Assembly: GCA_946894095.1 (NCBI GenBank)
Contig: OX335655.1
Location: forward strand, 2,976,001-3,040,000
From: Incurvaria masculella
Taxonomy: Eukaryota > Arthropoda > Insecta > Lepidoptera > Incurvariidae
Direction: 5' to 3'
DNA: 64,000 bases
Numbering within the stretch: position 1 is the first letter of the stretch; each line of letters opens with the position of its first letter. Below, piece after piece: positions 22,451 to 34,337 of the stretch. The notes under the pieces are model-generated. The model searched no databases, had not been told where the DNA came from, and worked only from the letters and a program-made list of their open reading frames with translations. A program made the translations under genes and the position numbers.

Positions 22451-23870
22451 GGTAAGAAACGCCCTTTAATGGGAGGATTAAACAAATCAGAACTTGGTGG
22501 AAGAAACCCTTAGTAATATAAGTTGGTTTTGACGACCTGATAAGATACTTTCTGGCTTTGCACCATAGATTAAAGAGCGTAGGGCTTATATCGTGATATT
22601 CCATCGGTATCAACATTTTACGGTAGCCATTTCAGAAATGAGAAAAAGAAAAATGTCGGATAACGGTCAAGACTCTGAAATACTCTTCAAAAATGAAAGT
22701 GTTAAATATTATGCTTCGAGATTATTAATTGGTTACCACAATATCTAATTGGCTTCTGATTTCAATTTGCAGATTAATAATTGTTATTTTCCACCAAAAT
22801 AGACTCCTGAACATAAAGAAAGGATACGAGAATTTCAAACCCTTTGAAAACATAGATGCTCCTTGGCCAACATGTTTTGCCCAATTATTTTATATTGCGA
22901 ACTCGGCACGCCGATGATTTGTGCTGATTTCAAATGTTTTAATGCTGCTATTGCAAGGTGTCTATTATTTTTTATATTTTCTTATATATTTGAACAACAA
23001 AAGTCGATGTCAGTCAGTCATTGGTCATAACGATTGTGAATGTTTCGTAAGAATTTTCTTATTGATCCAAAGAAAGATTGATCAAATCCACGCATCAATT
23101 AAATATACACCTACACACGTTGGCAGGCTACCATCATAGTTCTAGAACGTTTGCAATTAAGTTGCAAGTCATTTCTTTTACTCGCATTACTTCCATAGTC
23201 TTGGCAGCAACTTTCGCATCTTCATCTCGAAAGCGTTCTTCACTCGAAATTTAATAACCATGATTTGTTTGCGTTCGCCGATTTTCAGTGAGCAGCACTT
23301 TTATTTGTAGTTCGTGCGCCGAATGGGAGCAGACGTTTGGAAACTTGGAAGTCATGCTCCCGTGATGTTGAGAAATGTTGGGTCAATTATGGTCATTTTC
23401 ATCCGGCCGTGCGTCAAGAGGTAATTTGAATGTTTCTACTGTGGCCTTGTTGCCGATGAAAGGATAGACGTTGACTTCTAGGAAAGAACATTATTCCGTC
23501 ACTGTCTCCAATTGATGTATCTACTTACGTGTAACATTGAAGTCACTATACCTACTTTTATTTTCAAAAAATACATTTTATACGGTGTTTTAATTTCTAC
23601 TAAGTATTAAGCACCGAAATTCAAACATGGTTTGAAAAAGCAACTGGCCAGTCGGCATAGTTCTTGCAGACCCCAAAAATTCCTACGTCCATGAGCGTAT
23701 ATTAAGTGAGGGCCTAGTCTAAGCCTTATACCGCGCTTAACATAAGAAAAAAACTTATTTTTTAAGACTAATTTTGGGAGACCATTCAATATAATTTAAA
23801 TAATAAACATCCAATATTGTATACATTGCCGGACTTTATGCTTTATCAGTCAAGCTCTGTAAAAGGCTGC
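22451..23870. other. Unrecognised stretch
   Basis: Frames of 60-72 codons only, none with a motif. No repeat copy was identified. Confidence 0.3.
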
Positions 23871-23932
23871 GGGAGAGGGAAAAGGGAAAGAGATATAGGG
23901 CTGTCCCTCTTGCCTCTCGCCCAGCCTTTTAG
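23871..23932. repeat. Small hairpin
   Basis: AAAAGGCTGCGGGAGAG pairs with CTCTCGCCCAGCCTTTT around a purine-rich loop. This could be a MITE relic. Confidence 0.35.
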
Positions 23933-24019
23933 ATCCACTTGTAGATTTCATCCATTTATAGATGGCGGTGAACATAAAATCTGCCGCAATAATCTATAAA
24001 TATTATGTAAAAATCAAAA

Positions 24020-24287
24020 CCGGCCAAGTGCGACTCGGACTCGCACACGAAGGGTTCCGTACCATCGTAGAAAAAAAACACGTTTTTTGCATGGGAGCCC
24101 CCTTTAATTGTTATTATTTTTTAATCTTACCTATTTGTTGTTAGAGCGGCAAAATAAATACACACTCTGTAAAAATTTCAGCTGTCTATCTGTTACGGTT
24201 ACTGAGATACAGCCCTGTGACAGACGGACAGACGGAGGCTTAGTAATAGGGTTCCGTTTTCACCCTTTGGGTACGGAACCCTAAAAA
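24020..24287 (+). mobile_element. GACG-microsatellite dispersed repeat, copy 1
   Basis: It starts CCGGCCAAGTGCGACTCGG, continues GAAGGGTTCCGTACCATCG and AGATACAGCCCTGTGACAG, then has a short GACGGACAGACGGA tract and ends in the hairpin GGGTTCCGTTTTCACC / GGGTACGGAACCC plus TAAAAA. No ORF. A terminal hairpin and microsatellite core suggest a Helitron-like or SINE-like non-autonomous element; the class is unproven. Confidence 0.75.
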
Positions 24288-24409
24288 TTATAACCACTTA
24301 AGTAATAATACGCAATCAAATGATATTAAGTATAGTGAATTAAAAAGTTACTTTAATAAAATGTGTCGCTGGGTTCAGTTCACATCAAAATAATACAATT
24401 GGGTCCCAT

Positions 24410-24690
24410 GCATCGATATTTCAGGGCCAGCCGTAAAAGTCGATCAAAGAAATCTTTGTTTGTGGTTCGGATTCCACATAAAACAGTGTGTCTCCTTCCT
24501 TACCAACTACGTGATAGGGTAACAACGGTATGGTCGAAGTGGCAATTAAAATTGTCCGTATTTTTCATCCCATTCAATACAGCCGTGCAATATAGGTAAG
24601 TTTCTGGTATGGTACTAAGTTTCCATATTGTGTGTAGGATTTATATCAAGATAGTAGAATGTGCTATTAGCCATCCATGACCAGTTACAT
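24410..24690 (+). mobile_element. SINE body, diverged, head eroded
   Basis: GTGGTTCGGATTCCACATAA, GTCGAAGTGGCAATTAAAAT, GCCGTGCAATATAGG and the end TATTAGCCATCCATGACCAG follow the usual order. The words before the body are closer to the 5S-headed subfamily (GGATTCCAC, CAATATAGG). Confidence 0.55.
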
Positions 24691-24835
24691 ACATACCTTC
24701 ACGCCGCTAACCCGGAGGGGTAGGCAGAGATGATAGAGCGCCATACGGTACGATCACAGCACACCTCTTTCGCTTCATCTACAGACATACATGGTCTACG
24801 ATTACGGGTGCTACGTACCAGACATTTACGAAGAA
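24690..24835 (+). repeat. Dispersed repeat Z, copy 3
   Basis: CATACCTTCACGCCGCTAAC, GGAGGGGTAGGCAGAGATGA, GAGCGCCATACGGTACGATC and GTCTACGATTACGGGTGCTA. It sits directly after a SINE 3' end. Confidence 0.65.
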
Positions 24836-24840
24836 TTACA

Positions 24841-24945
24841 TCGAAACTAGGTGCCATACCAGAAACTTTCCTATATTGCACGGCTGCATTGAACGGGATG
24901 AAAAATACGGACAATTTTCATTGCCACTTCGTTACATAACATAAT
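24841..24945 (-). mobile_element. SINE 3' fragment
   Basis: AACTAGGTGCCATACCAGAA, TATATTGCACGGCTGCATTG and ACGGACAATTTTCATTGCCA match the 3' half of the SINE body in reverse. It is truncated at both sides. Confidence 0.55.
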
Positions 24946-24959
24946 AGGGTGAGATTTAA

Positions 24960-25475
24960 GGTGGGCCATCCCGCTCAACTCCCCATACAAACGGGGAAAG
25001 AAGATCACGCCCATATTTCTTGTCAGAGATGCAGAATTTAATCAGAATAGCTTTTTTTGATCGAACTAGATGTCTGATGATGTTTCTAAGTTATAAGGTC
25101 GGAAAGTTCGAATTTTTCGCGTGTTTTATACAATGACTTTGGAGGTGGATTACTCAACGATAAAATCCATACAACTTAAAAAGATTAGTCATCAGACATA
25201 GCTGGTTTCATGAAAATTGATAATCAATTTAATTTTTGTTAGATTTTTGACTACAGCGGTCGTGGTTTACTTTTAGCTAGAAGTCGTTTTGTAATTAAAA
25301 TTTTCGTAAATCTTACCAAATCGAACACTATGCGCATTGTCTGCTCTGTGGACATATTGCATCCTCCTCATCACGGAGCCTGCCTTATTCCTTGAAACAT
25401 AAAAGGTCCCAGAGCGCAATAGCACGGTTTTGTATCGTGCCCGCGAATGAGTTAGTCCCGCCGGGTTGGGCCACC
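24960..25475 (+). mobile_element. TTAA-flanked MITE family P1, full copy
   Basis: It begins GGTGGGCCATCCCGCTC and ends GCCGGGTTGGGCCACC with TTAA on both sides (24956-24959, 25476-25479). The interior matches the copy at 16 kb apart from small deletions. Confidence 0.8.
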
Positions 25476-25479
25476 TTAA

Positions 25480-26059
25480 GAACTGATTCAACTGTTATTG
25501 AAATCAGCTTGCATGTGTAACAAAGAATTATGCTATCGATTGTGTTGTAACTCCAATCGAATATTCAACGGACGAGATTGCTCTTGCACCCTAAACCAAA
25601 CTCGAATGACGTAACAAAGGAGGTGAGTATTTAAATATGGTAACATCGCTTGAGCAATGGACACGAGAGCAAACAATGGAAATGGTGCAATAACAATTTG
25701 AGCCAATGAACAATGATGCCGTGATCTCTAGTGACTAATGCAAGTTTGACGGCTCCGCGAATAGATAATTGAAAATTCACATCTTGATGGATCGCTTGAA
25801 ATTTTCTTGGGTTCATATTGGTTCCGGTGCTGTGGCATCTGTGGGACCAACACCAAATCACCATTTACTATGTGATTCTGAAGGCATTCTACAGAACGAT
25901 ATAACGAGAATACTGATATTATGCATGCGAAAGTAACTAAGTCTGTTTGTTGCGTCTTCACGCCTAAATCGCTGAACCAATTTTGAAGAATTTCGGTTTA
26001 TAGATAGTCAAGGAAATAGGTTACTTTTGTGGCGAAAATTAACTCGAAGTGGGGGTGAT
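25480..26059. other. Unrecognised stretch
   Basis: Two overlapping minus-strand frames of 77 codons (25631-25961) have no motif I recognise, and neither a signal peptide nor a domain is apparent. Confidence 0.3.
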
Positions 26060-26333
26060 GCGCGAAGGACGCGAAGGGTTCCGTACCATCGTACAAGATT
26101 TACCCCAAAAATAACACGTTTTTTGTATGGGGCCCCCTTGAATTTTTATTATTTTATAATTTTACCTATTTGTTGTTATAGCGGCAAAATATATACATAA
26201 TCTGTGAAAAAATTAGCTTCCTGACTGTTACGGGTTATGAGATAAAGCCCTGTGACAGACGGACGGACGGACGGACAGCGGAGGCTTAATAATGAGGTTC
26301 CGTTTTCACCCTTTGACTACGGAACCCTAAAAA
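26060..26333 (+). mobile_element. GACG-microsatellite dispersed repeat, copy 2 (5' truncated)
   Basis: It begins near CGCGAAGGGTTCCGTACC without the palindromic head, then AGCCCTGTGACAGACGGACG, and ends GAGGTTCCGTTTTCACCC ... ACGGAACCCTAAAAA. Confidence 0.7.
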
Positions 26334-27630
26334 CGTCAAATCCATACGAGTTTTACTTATTCAACCTTTCAAAAAGAAACTCGATCGGGTTGTATGAGCA
26401 ATATGCAGTAATAAAAATAAAGCAATATGTTTTAAGTAGGTTTTTAAAACGAAGTATAAAATTGTTTTCATTAATCTTCAGCAATCTCAGTGAAATGTTA
26501 ATTAAACTCTTTAATAATTTGGTTCTTGATTTTGTGAAAAAAATTGCGTTGAAATGTTGTTTACATTTGTTAAAATATTTTCCTTTTCCTACTATGTTGT
26601 TGTTTTATCATATGTGATTTTTATACTAGTTTACTTCTTTCATTTTGTCTTTTTTTGTAATTTCCGCTACCTCAAAATTTGTTTATTTACTTTTTAGATA
26701 ACAGGAATTCACTTAAAACCAGCTGCGATGGAACTAATATGTTCTATCGCAACGTGCTGTGTGAAATCCTTTTCAACAATTAATTTAAATTCAATATCTA
26801 ACTTTTTTATGTCTGTCAATTTATTATATTTTTTTAACGTGTTTTACGTATGTAATTGTTCAATAGATGTATTTTATTTCTTCTTTCTTCTTCTTTCTTG
26901 TATGAATACGTTTAGTCAGCGTAAACGGCGACGTCGGCACATTTACGGCGAAAATGCGAAAGATGTCAATTTGAACTCGGGCTCGGAAGCGCGCGCTCTT
27001 CAATTATCGATACATTTGATAACGCTAGTCGATCGGTTTGGCGTAAACGCCAATTTAGATGAGAACTCGGACTAAGGGCTCAATTCCATCATCTAATCAT
27101 CTTTGCATCCCAAATTCCAAGAACTTATTAATGTGTCCGCTGCCAAGACCCCGTTCTGAAGTCTTGAAAGTGTCTCTATTACAAAGACTGTTCCCATGAG
27201 TGAAACAAAACTGATGATGTTATTTAAAACGGTCAATTTCTCACGACAGTCCGCTTGTATTTGGCGAACCTTACGATACCGTATACGCTAGCGAAGTCTT
27301 CGTTATGTCAGAAGATACACTTCTGAGCGAAGAGCCGGTAAACTGGTACCACAAAACAATTAGGAGGTAAGAATTGTGAAGTGGGCGGAACTCGCGCGCC
27401 GGTCTTTAGCGCACTCTCTCTTCATACGCGCATGATTCACTCCTCTGCGGCGTTCCTGTGCATTAACTGATCCGTGATACAATCTAAAATTGAAAAGGAG
27501 TAATGCCGTACTGTGCCATAATAACGTGCAAACACGACAGCCGGGTGCACAACCTTCATAACGGAGGAGTTTCGTATCACCGGTATATTACATGTATAGC
27601 GATAAAACTTACGACAAATACATAACCCAA
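26334..27630. other. No recognised gene; diverged repeat at 27.0-27.1 kb
   Basis: A 115-codon frame at 26728-27075 is mostly hydrophobic or low-complexity. Its last part (AAACGCCAATTTAGATGAGA, then TCGGACTAAGGGCTCA) recurs in diverged form at 56.32 kb, so it is repeat-derived. Nothing else was recognised. Confidence 0.35.
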
Positions 27631-27912
27631 CCGGCCAAGTGCGAGTCGGACTCGCACACCAAGGGTTCCGTACCATCGTACAAGATTTAACACAAAAAAA
27701 TCAGGTTTTTTGTATGGGCCCCCCCTTTAATTTTTTATTTTTTTATTTTACCTATTTGTTGTTATAGGGGCAAAATAAATACACACTATGTGAAAATTTC
27801 AGCTACCTACCTATTACGGTTCATGAGATACAGCCTTGTGACGGACGGACGGACGGACAGCGGAGGCTTAGTAATAGGGTTCTGTTTTCACCCTTTGGGT
27901 ACGGAACACTAT
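27631..27912 (+). mobile_element. GACG-microsatellite dispersed repeat, copy 3
   Basis: The head GTGCGAGTCGGACTCGCAC is a 19-nt near-perfect palindrome, followed by AAGGGTTCCGTACC, a short GGACGGACGGACGGA tract and the 3' hairpin. Confidence 0.75.
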
Positions 27913-27970
27913 AAAGCACAAGGTCCATAACCCATACCGTCCAAAACGCTTATGAATACGGATATTTTAC

Positions 27971-27993
27971 ATTAGGTTAGGTTAGGTTAGATT
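27971..27993 (+). repeat. Short TTAGG tract
   Basis: ATTAGGTTAGGTTAGGTTAG, about four units of the insect telomere motif. Unlike the two foldback copies, it is not inside a recognised repeat. Confidence 0.6.
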
Positions 27994-28109
27994 ATATGCA
28001 TTTTATAATACACACGAAAAATACATACTTTTTGATGTTCTGGGTTTTGGACCTTATGCTTTTTGGACTTTATGAAGTCGACCCGTACCTACTAGGTCTA
28101 TTAAGTACA

Positions 28110-28340
28110 TTTTTTTTTTTTATGTGACTGGACATGGATGGCTAATACCACACCTTCTTTCATGGTATTAGCCCAACATACCACACGGGAACTAGGTGCC
28201 ATGCCAGGACCTTGCTTATATCGCACGGCTACATTGAACTGGATGGAAAACACGGACAATTTTCATTGCCGCTTCGACCATCGTTCATCCAATGCGATGG
28301 TACCAACCCGGGCGGGATTAACCCTACCATCTAGTAAATA
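28110..28340 (-). mobile_element. SINE, 5'-truncated, with A tail
   Basis: A poly-T run at 28110-28121 (the tail on the minus strand) precedes TGTGACTGGACATGGATGGC, then the body GCCGCTTCGACCATCGTTCA and GTACCAACCCGGGCGGGATT. It breaks at CCTACCATCTAGTAA with no head. The words match the 5S-headed subfamily, so this is probably an abortive reverse-transcription product of it. Confidence 0.75.
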
Positions 28341-28998
28341 CTTTATACTTTTACAGTCTTATTCAGAGAAAACCTGTCAAAACTTAGTACGATATTAGTT
28401 AGCACTGGACTAACCATACATAAACCGACCTTAGTCCGACCTTAAAACGCGTACTAAAGAATTCTGTTTTTAGTTTTTACTACAGAACGTTTGCTCGCGC
28501 TTACAAATCACTCGCTGCGCTCGACATCGCCCGTCACACCGCTCGTCGCGTCGCCGTTCAGTGTGGCCTCACACCGCAAGTACGTCACCTTGGGCAGTGT
28601 CACGACTATGACATCAAGAATCAATGTATCACTGCCGGTTAACGGTCCGTACACACACAGCTGTGTGTATCGGGGTTGCATTGTTACGTGGATCCGTCGC
28701 TTGTTTTGTAGACATTGCAGAACTTTAACATGATCCGAGTGTTCCCAGAAAACAATTGTTTTTAATTAGAGGATAATGAGGTGATCGAGTTTCATGCAAT
28801 GGTTCGTGCCTGTTTCCTCAGTCAAATTAAGAAATATTTTGCCTTTATTGCATTTACACTTATTTAAGTCAACGGAGAGCTACGTCTATACGTTTTAGTT
28901 TTTTAGAGAACTTCACTTAAATGCGTGACATAAGACTTTTTAAATTTGAATACAAATACAAAAGGCGTATATCATGGACACAAGTTAAGTTATTAAAA
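28341..28998. other. Unrecognised stretch
   Basis: 28480-28700 is richer in CpG and holds an 80-codon frame (28491-28733) without a motif. Nothing else was recognised. Confidence 0.3.
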
Positions 28999-29337
28999 AA
29001 AAGGCTAAGTGCGAGTCGGACTCGCACACGAAGGGTTCCGTACTGTACCACCGTACAAGATTTAACGTAAAAAAATCAAGTTTTTTGTATGGGGCCCCCC
29101 TTTAATCTTTATTATTGTTTAATTTTACTTATTTCTTGTTATAGCGGCAAAATAAATACACACTATGTTAAAATTTCAGCTGCCTACCTATTACGGTTCG
29201 TGAGATACAGCCCTGTGACAGACGGACGGACGGATGGACGGGCGGACGGACGGACGGACGGACGGAAGGACGGACGGACAGCGGCGGCTTAGTAATAGGG
29301 TTCCGTTTTCCTCCTTTGGGTACGGAACCCTAAAAAC
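28999..29337 (+). mobile_element. GACG-microsatellite dispersed repeat, copy 4
   Basis: AAGTGCGAGTCGGACTCGCA, GAAGGGTTCCGT, then an expanded GACG tract with GATG, GGCG and GAAG variants at 29218-29281, and the hairpin end GGGTTCCGTTTTCC ... GGTACGGAACCCTAAAAA. Confidence 0.75.
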
Positions 29338-29375
29338 TAAAACGTACGGACGTAGCTCTCAGTTGATTTATTTAA

Positions 29376-29919
29376 GGTGGCCCAACCCGGCGGGACTTAC
29401 TCATTCGCGGGCACGGTACAAAACCGTGCTGTTGCGCTCTGGAACCTCCTCTGTTTCAAAGAATAAGACAGGCTCCGTGATGAGGAAGATGCAACATGTC
29501 CACAAAAAAGACAATGTGCATAGTGTATGATTTGGTAAGATTTACGAAAATTTTAATTACAAAACGACTAAGAGATAAAAGTAAACCAGGACCGCTGCAG
29601 TCAAAAATCCACCAAAAATTAAATAGATTATAAATCTTGATTAAATAAGCTATGTCTGATGACTAATCTTTTTTTTAAGATGTTCTAACTTTATCATTGC
29701 GTAATCCACCTCCAAAGTTATTGTATAAAACGCGCGAAAAATCGAACTTTCGGACCTTATAACTTAAAAACCAAACACAATTTTACAATGCCAACGGTCT
29801 TCAGACATCTAGTTCGATCAAATAAAGCTATTTTGAGCAAAATTTTGGATCTTTGATAAGAAATATGCGCGTGATCTTCTTTCCCCGTTTGTATGGGGAA
29901 TTGAGCTGGATGGCCCACC
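29376..29919 (-). mobile_element. TTAA-flanked MITE family P1, full copy (reverse)
   Basis: TTAA at 29372-29375 and 29920-29923 bound GGTGGCCCAACCCGGCGGG ... and ... CTGGATGGCCCACC. The interior is the reverse complement of the copies at 16 and 25 kb. Confidence 0.8.
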
Positions 29920-29923
29920 TTAA

Positions 29924-31076
29924 TGTGCAATATTTTAGCAAAACATTTCTTAATTTGACTGCGGAAACAGGCACGAGCCATTGCATTAAACTCGATCACC
30001 TCATTATCCTCTTAATTAACAAATATCGCCATAAAATACAAATCAGGGTTTCTTGTATGTTAGTAGACATAGCTGTTATTATCAAATCTACATCATCATA
30101 TTAGGTTAACATATGACATGGAAAGTAAGCGTCAAGCCAGGTACTTCCTTATATTGCACGGTTACATTGATGGATTGAAAACAACGTTTGTTCAACGTTC
30201 GACCATCGTGCATTCAATGCGGGGTTAACTTAGGGAGAAACCTACAGTTTTACGTGGAGTCCTCTTATGACATGCACGGGAAGAAAAGCAGTCCGCCATT
30301 TTGTATTATTTTTCATGCCGAAATCCACACAGCACAGTTACCTACTTTGAAACTTACGCCGTTCTTGGTCCTCTCGTATCATTTCTCACCCATGGCATAA
30401 ATTCGATTTAGAGATAATTAATCTCAGCGACAGAAGAGAAAAGTAAGGGAGGTGTAATATGGTCGTTACTCGAAATGGCGCCGTATGGACAAATTGTGTA
30501 TATAATCGTAAGGGATGCCGGCCACGCGTCGTACGCCACACAGTCCAAACATCGCCACAGCACGCGTATTTATTCCCGTAATACGTTTCCCCGTGTCAGT
30601 ACCCACCCACACAAACCCTCCAATACGTCTACAACTATGTTTGGATGTAGTTTCAGGAAATTGGAGAAAGCAGGTCGCTCTAGGTTGATTCCAGGTCATC
30701 ATCTCATATCATATCATTTCGTGTTATTGTCTTACCAACTTTCGTCATAATTCCTAAAGTCTGTCCTATAACAAATATAGCGTGATTGTATCCACGTTTT
30801 AATCAATGCTTGAGGCAGTTTCATATGAAGCCTTCACTTTAATGCGGCGAAAAAGTTATCATCACTCCCTATAATTATAGTATTAGCAACGATTTCGTTC
30901 AAAGTAAAAGTTATTATTATGGTATAAGAACAATCTGTAACAGCATGTCCACACGTAATACATCCATCAACACAACATTAGCTGCTACATTGAGTGAGTG
31001 AGATTTCGGTAGAGCTAAGATGAAGTAGCGTCTGATAAAATGTGTGTGCAACCGAAAAGATTCGCAATTATATTGC
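29924..31076. other. No gene recognised; SINE scrap at 30128-30270
   Basis: 30128-30270 contains AGCCAGGTACTTCCTTATAT, TTGCACGGTTACATTGATGG and CCTACAGTTTTACGTGGAGT, a badly eroded minus-strand SINE. Overlapping frames at 30466-30750 (78 and 91 codons) lie in a GC-richer patch and have no motif. Confidence 0.35.
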
Positions 31077-31262
31077 TCCGTACATCCGTCCGTCCGTCCG
31101 TCCGTCCGTCCGTCTGTCACAGGGCTGTATCTCATGAACCGTAATAGGTAAGCAGCTGAAATTTTCAGTCTGTATTTATTTTCCCGCTATAACAAAAAAT
31201 AGGTAAAATTTTCAAACAAAAAACTAAAAGTGCTTTTTTTGCACATCGTGTGCCGGTTTTTT
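31077..31262 (-). mobile_element. GACG-microsatellite dispersed repeat, copy 5 (partial)
   Basis: It has a CCGT tract (31083-31115), GTCACAGGGCTGTATCTCAT and a degenerate GTGCCGGTTTTTTTG end. The 3' hairpin part is missing. Confidence 0.65.
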
Positions 31263-31439
31263 TGTATTTTTCTCACTTGGTATTAACATAACGCTCTTGT
31301 CACAAAAATAATGTTCGTAGCACTTTTGAACATTTATTCGTTTCAAAAACTGGCCCGACCAAAAAATTCTATATACATACTTAAGAATCTAACCTGCTCA
31401 TAAAAAATCACGAGTATCGGTTAAGAAAAGCGACCCCTA

Positions 31440-31809
31440 GGCTGAGATAAATAGTCGTAAGAGAAACTAAGGCTGAGATAAATATTCGTCGCCAAAACGA
31501 ATGCTAACGCAAAGTAGTACTTTGTGACGAGATAAATAGTCGTAACCAAAACTAAGACTAACGAAACGTAGTACTTTGTGACGTCACTTTGACACATTTT
31601 GTATGGAAAAAGTAATGCAAATTGACGTCATAAAGTACTACTTTCCGTTAGTCTTAGACTAACAGAAACTAAGACTAACGAGAAGTAGTACTTTGTGACG
31701 TCAAAATGAACTACTTTGAGATTTCGTCCATACAAGATGTGTCAAAGTGACGTCACAAAGTGCTACTTTGCGTTAGCATTCGTTTCGGTGACGACTATTT
31801 ATCTCAGCC
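31440..31809. mobile_element. Compound (nested) palindromic MITE, TTA-type
   Basis: Outer ends are GGCTGAGATAAATAGTCGT and ACGACTATTTATCTCAGCC. Inside are two rearranged halves, each with TTTGTGACGTCACTTTGACA-like and CAAAGTACTACTTTCCGTTA-like words. TTA follows the right end and CTA precedes the left. It looks like one copy inserted into, or recombined with, another. Confidence 0.75.
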
Positions 31810-31812
31810 TTA

Positions 31813-32721
31813 GAGAACAGCTGGACAGAATATATGAAAGTATTTTTGCCCAAGCTGAAACGGAGACCGCTCGCGCTTGGCGCTCGCTCGATCAATTTAT
31901 TTTCTACTTATTTCGTGTATTTTCAAAGATTAAAATAAACTTATTTCGGATTACACCACCAGTAAGTTTGAACATAATAAATTAAATAAATAAGATTTAC
32001 TTATGTTACGGATGGCTATGTTATAATACAATTTTACTTATTCAAGTGTACGAGTAGGTTTACCCTACAAAAGCTAAACAAATGAACTATTTCTAATTAT
32101 GTTTGATTTAGTATATTCATTTGTCTCTATAACTGCTACTCGCACTAATTCTCACGATACCCTAGGGTAGACTGGTAGAGAATGCCGCTGACATTAAGTT
32201 GCACCATTTGCCCAAGTTTTGAGTGCAATCAATATATGAAAATATCCTTACGTCATATATTGCGCTGTTTAGAAAAAGATTTTCGTTCCAAACATACTTT
32301 AAAATCAAATCTGAATGTAAATGATTATTCACCATTACATTTTCCATAAGGCATTTTGGTTAAATATGCAGTGGCTTTCGATTTTACTAGACATGCATTA
32401 AATTATAAAATTTATTAGTGTTGTCATCTTGCGAGATCGTACAATATCGGTTCAAGTCTAACAACGTGTTTCTTCATAAATATGCATATATAGCTCGTGA
32501 TTTAATATTCTCCTACTTTCACCACACTTTTGTTTTCATCCGCCTACATACACCCATCACAACTTAGCTCTTACATTTTCTATTATCATGAATTCACAGT
32601 ATTCCGAGAGGCGACGACATTTTTGTTCACGATAAGGTAAATGGTTCACATATTTAGAGACCGGGTTGGTCTGATGCTAAATACATACTGAGTGATTTTC
32701 GGATACATTTATTTTATTACC
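31813..32721. other. Unrecognised AT-rich stretch
   Basis: Short frames only. No shared repeat was identified. Confidence 0.3.
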
Positions 32722-32802
32722 TTAAAAATAACAACCGTCTGAAGCGATGCACATGCGCCAACGCTTAACCCATTCTTCCATACACTTTTGATAGTCCGGT
32801 GA
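32722..32802 (-). pseudogene. C-terminal remnant of a mariner-like transposase
   Basis: On the minus strand a short frame ends MEEWVKRWRMCIASDGCYF and a stop. A terminal R-W-x-x-C-I-x-x-x-G-x-Y-F is typical of mariner transposase C-termini. The rest of the transposase and the partner terminal repeat were not found, so this is a scrap. Confidence 0.45.
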
Positions 32803-33887
32803 ACATGGAGGTGAAGTAATAACTGGAGAAATAACGTCCATACAACGAGCGCGCAAAAAATGACGTAACGCAACTGACAACATTTTATTGCCGTACAAAT
32901 TTGTAGCGCAATGATGAAAACGGAGAAAAATCCAATTTGAAGTCTCCCAAATTGGTAGGTAAACCGATAAAGATAAGAATTATTTTTTAATAAACCAGAT
33001 GGTCGTTACGTCATTCCTCATTCGTGATGATGACAGCGAGTGCCGAGTCAAAAATATCTAATAAATACTGGCTGAATCCAGCCGTCAAACCCATTGAAAA
33101 CTACATGAGTTAGAAAGATGTTATGCAAACCATAGCCAACAAATAATTTGGTTGCAAAAATTAGCAAAAATATTGCTCATTATAGCAACGTGGTGGCAAG
33201 TGAAGCTGGGGGTAATGCCGCGGCGCTGAGCGGGATGAAAACATCACTGTCCATGGATCCATTTGTAAATTGTTGTTCGTAATTACTTTTCTGAAATAGT
33301 GAATTACAAACAAATATTTTGAATAGGCGTTTTATTTGCATGTTCTTATATGTATATGTAACACATCGTAATTAGAAAATAATGAAAGAGAATCTCCAAA
33401 TATAAAAATAAATTTAGGCGATTACATAGCCTATGTATATTGGGTTTGTGACTTCGGTATTTTTATTAAACAATTATGTAAAGTTTGTAAACTGCCTGAA
33501 TTAGATAATTTTCTGTATCGAATGGATACGACTTTACCGTTATTTCATTAATTTGAGTTTCAGCGACAATTGAATTTGAAGCTAGTTAGGTAATAAGGTT
33601 TTGAAAATAATCAGAAAAAGGTTTTTTCAAAATCTGATTACCATCCCTGCATTAATTCAAAGATTTATTCTGAAGAAATGCTGTTTCATCAGAATTTATA
33701 GCGATAAAAGACAATGACTAACAAATATACGTAAATGTGTGAAATGCATTCTCTGTTAAATGCGCCAATGTAGCACTAATCCCGTATTTAAGCCTAACTG
33801 GACACTGGCAAAATTGTCTAAAAATAGGACAGAGAGGCCTTAATACAAATCAATCAATCAATCAACATAATTATAGTTTTAGTTTTT
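32803..33887. other. Unrecognised stretch
   Basis: No frame above 60 codons and no shared repeat. A short CAAT tetranucleotide run is at 33850-33864. Confidence 0.3.
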
Positions 33888-34022
33888 AACCGACATCAAA
33901 CACTAAAAAGTGGAAAATACCCGATTTTTGGGGTCGGTGCCAACCAACCAAAGAATAACACCAATATGTCACCGACCCAAAAATGGGTGTTATTTTCCAC
34001 TTCTTAGTGTTTGAATTCGGTT
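33888..34022. repeat. 135-bp hairpin MITE
   Basis: AACCGACATCAAACACTAAA and AGTGGAAAATACCC pair with GGGTGTTATTTTCCACT and TTAGTGTTTGAATTCGGTT across a short AC-rich centre. The outer wording resembles the CCGACTTCAAA repeats at 13 and 62 kb. It abuts a GACG repeat. Confidence 0.65.
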
Positions 34023-34025
34023 TTA

Positions 34026-34337
34026 TTACGGTTCCGTACCCAAAGGGTGCCAACAAAACCCCAATACTAAGCCTTTGCGGTCCGTCCATCCATCCGCCCG
34101 TCTGTCCCTCCGTCCGTCCGTCTGTTACAGGGCTGTATCTCATTAACAATAATAGGTAAATAGTTGAAATTTTCACAGATTGTGTATATTTATGGCCGCT
34201 ATAACAACAAATAGCAAACATTTTGAAATATTAAAAATTAAAAGGGGAGCCCCCTTACGTGATTTTTTGGGTGAAATCATGTAAGATGGTACGGAACCCT
34301 TCGTGTACGAGTCCGACTCGCACTTGGCCGGTTTTTT
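34026..34337 (-). mobile_element. GACG-microsatellite dispersed repeat, copy 6
   Basis: Reverse orientation: CGGTTCCGTACCCAAAGGGT, a CCGTCC tract, CAGGGCTGTATCTCATTAAC and the head GAGTCCGACTCGCACTTGGC. Confidence 0.75.

Noticed and set aside
26728..27075. 115-codon ORF with a basic stretch as a secreted or membrane protein
   Set aside because: The hydrophobic part reflects T-rich DNA, and the C-terminal DNA recurs at 56.3 kb, so the frame is repeat-derived.
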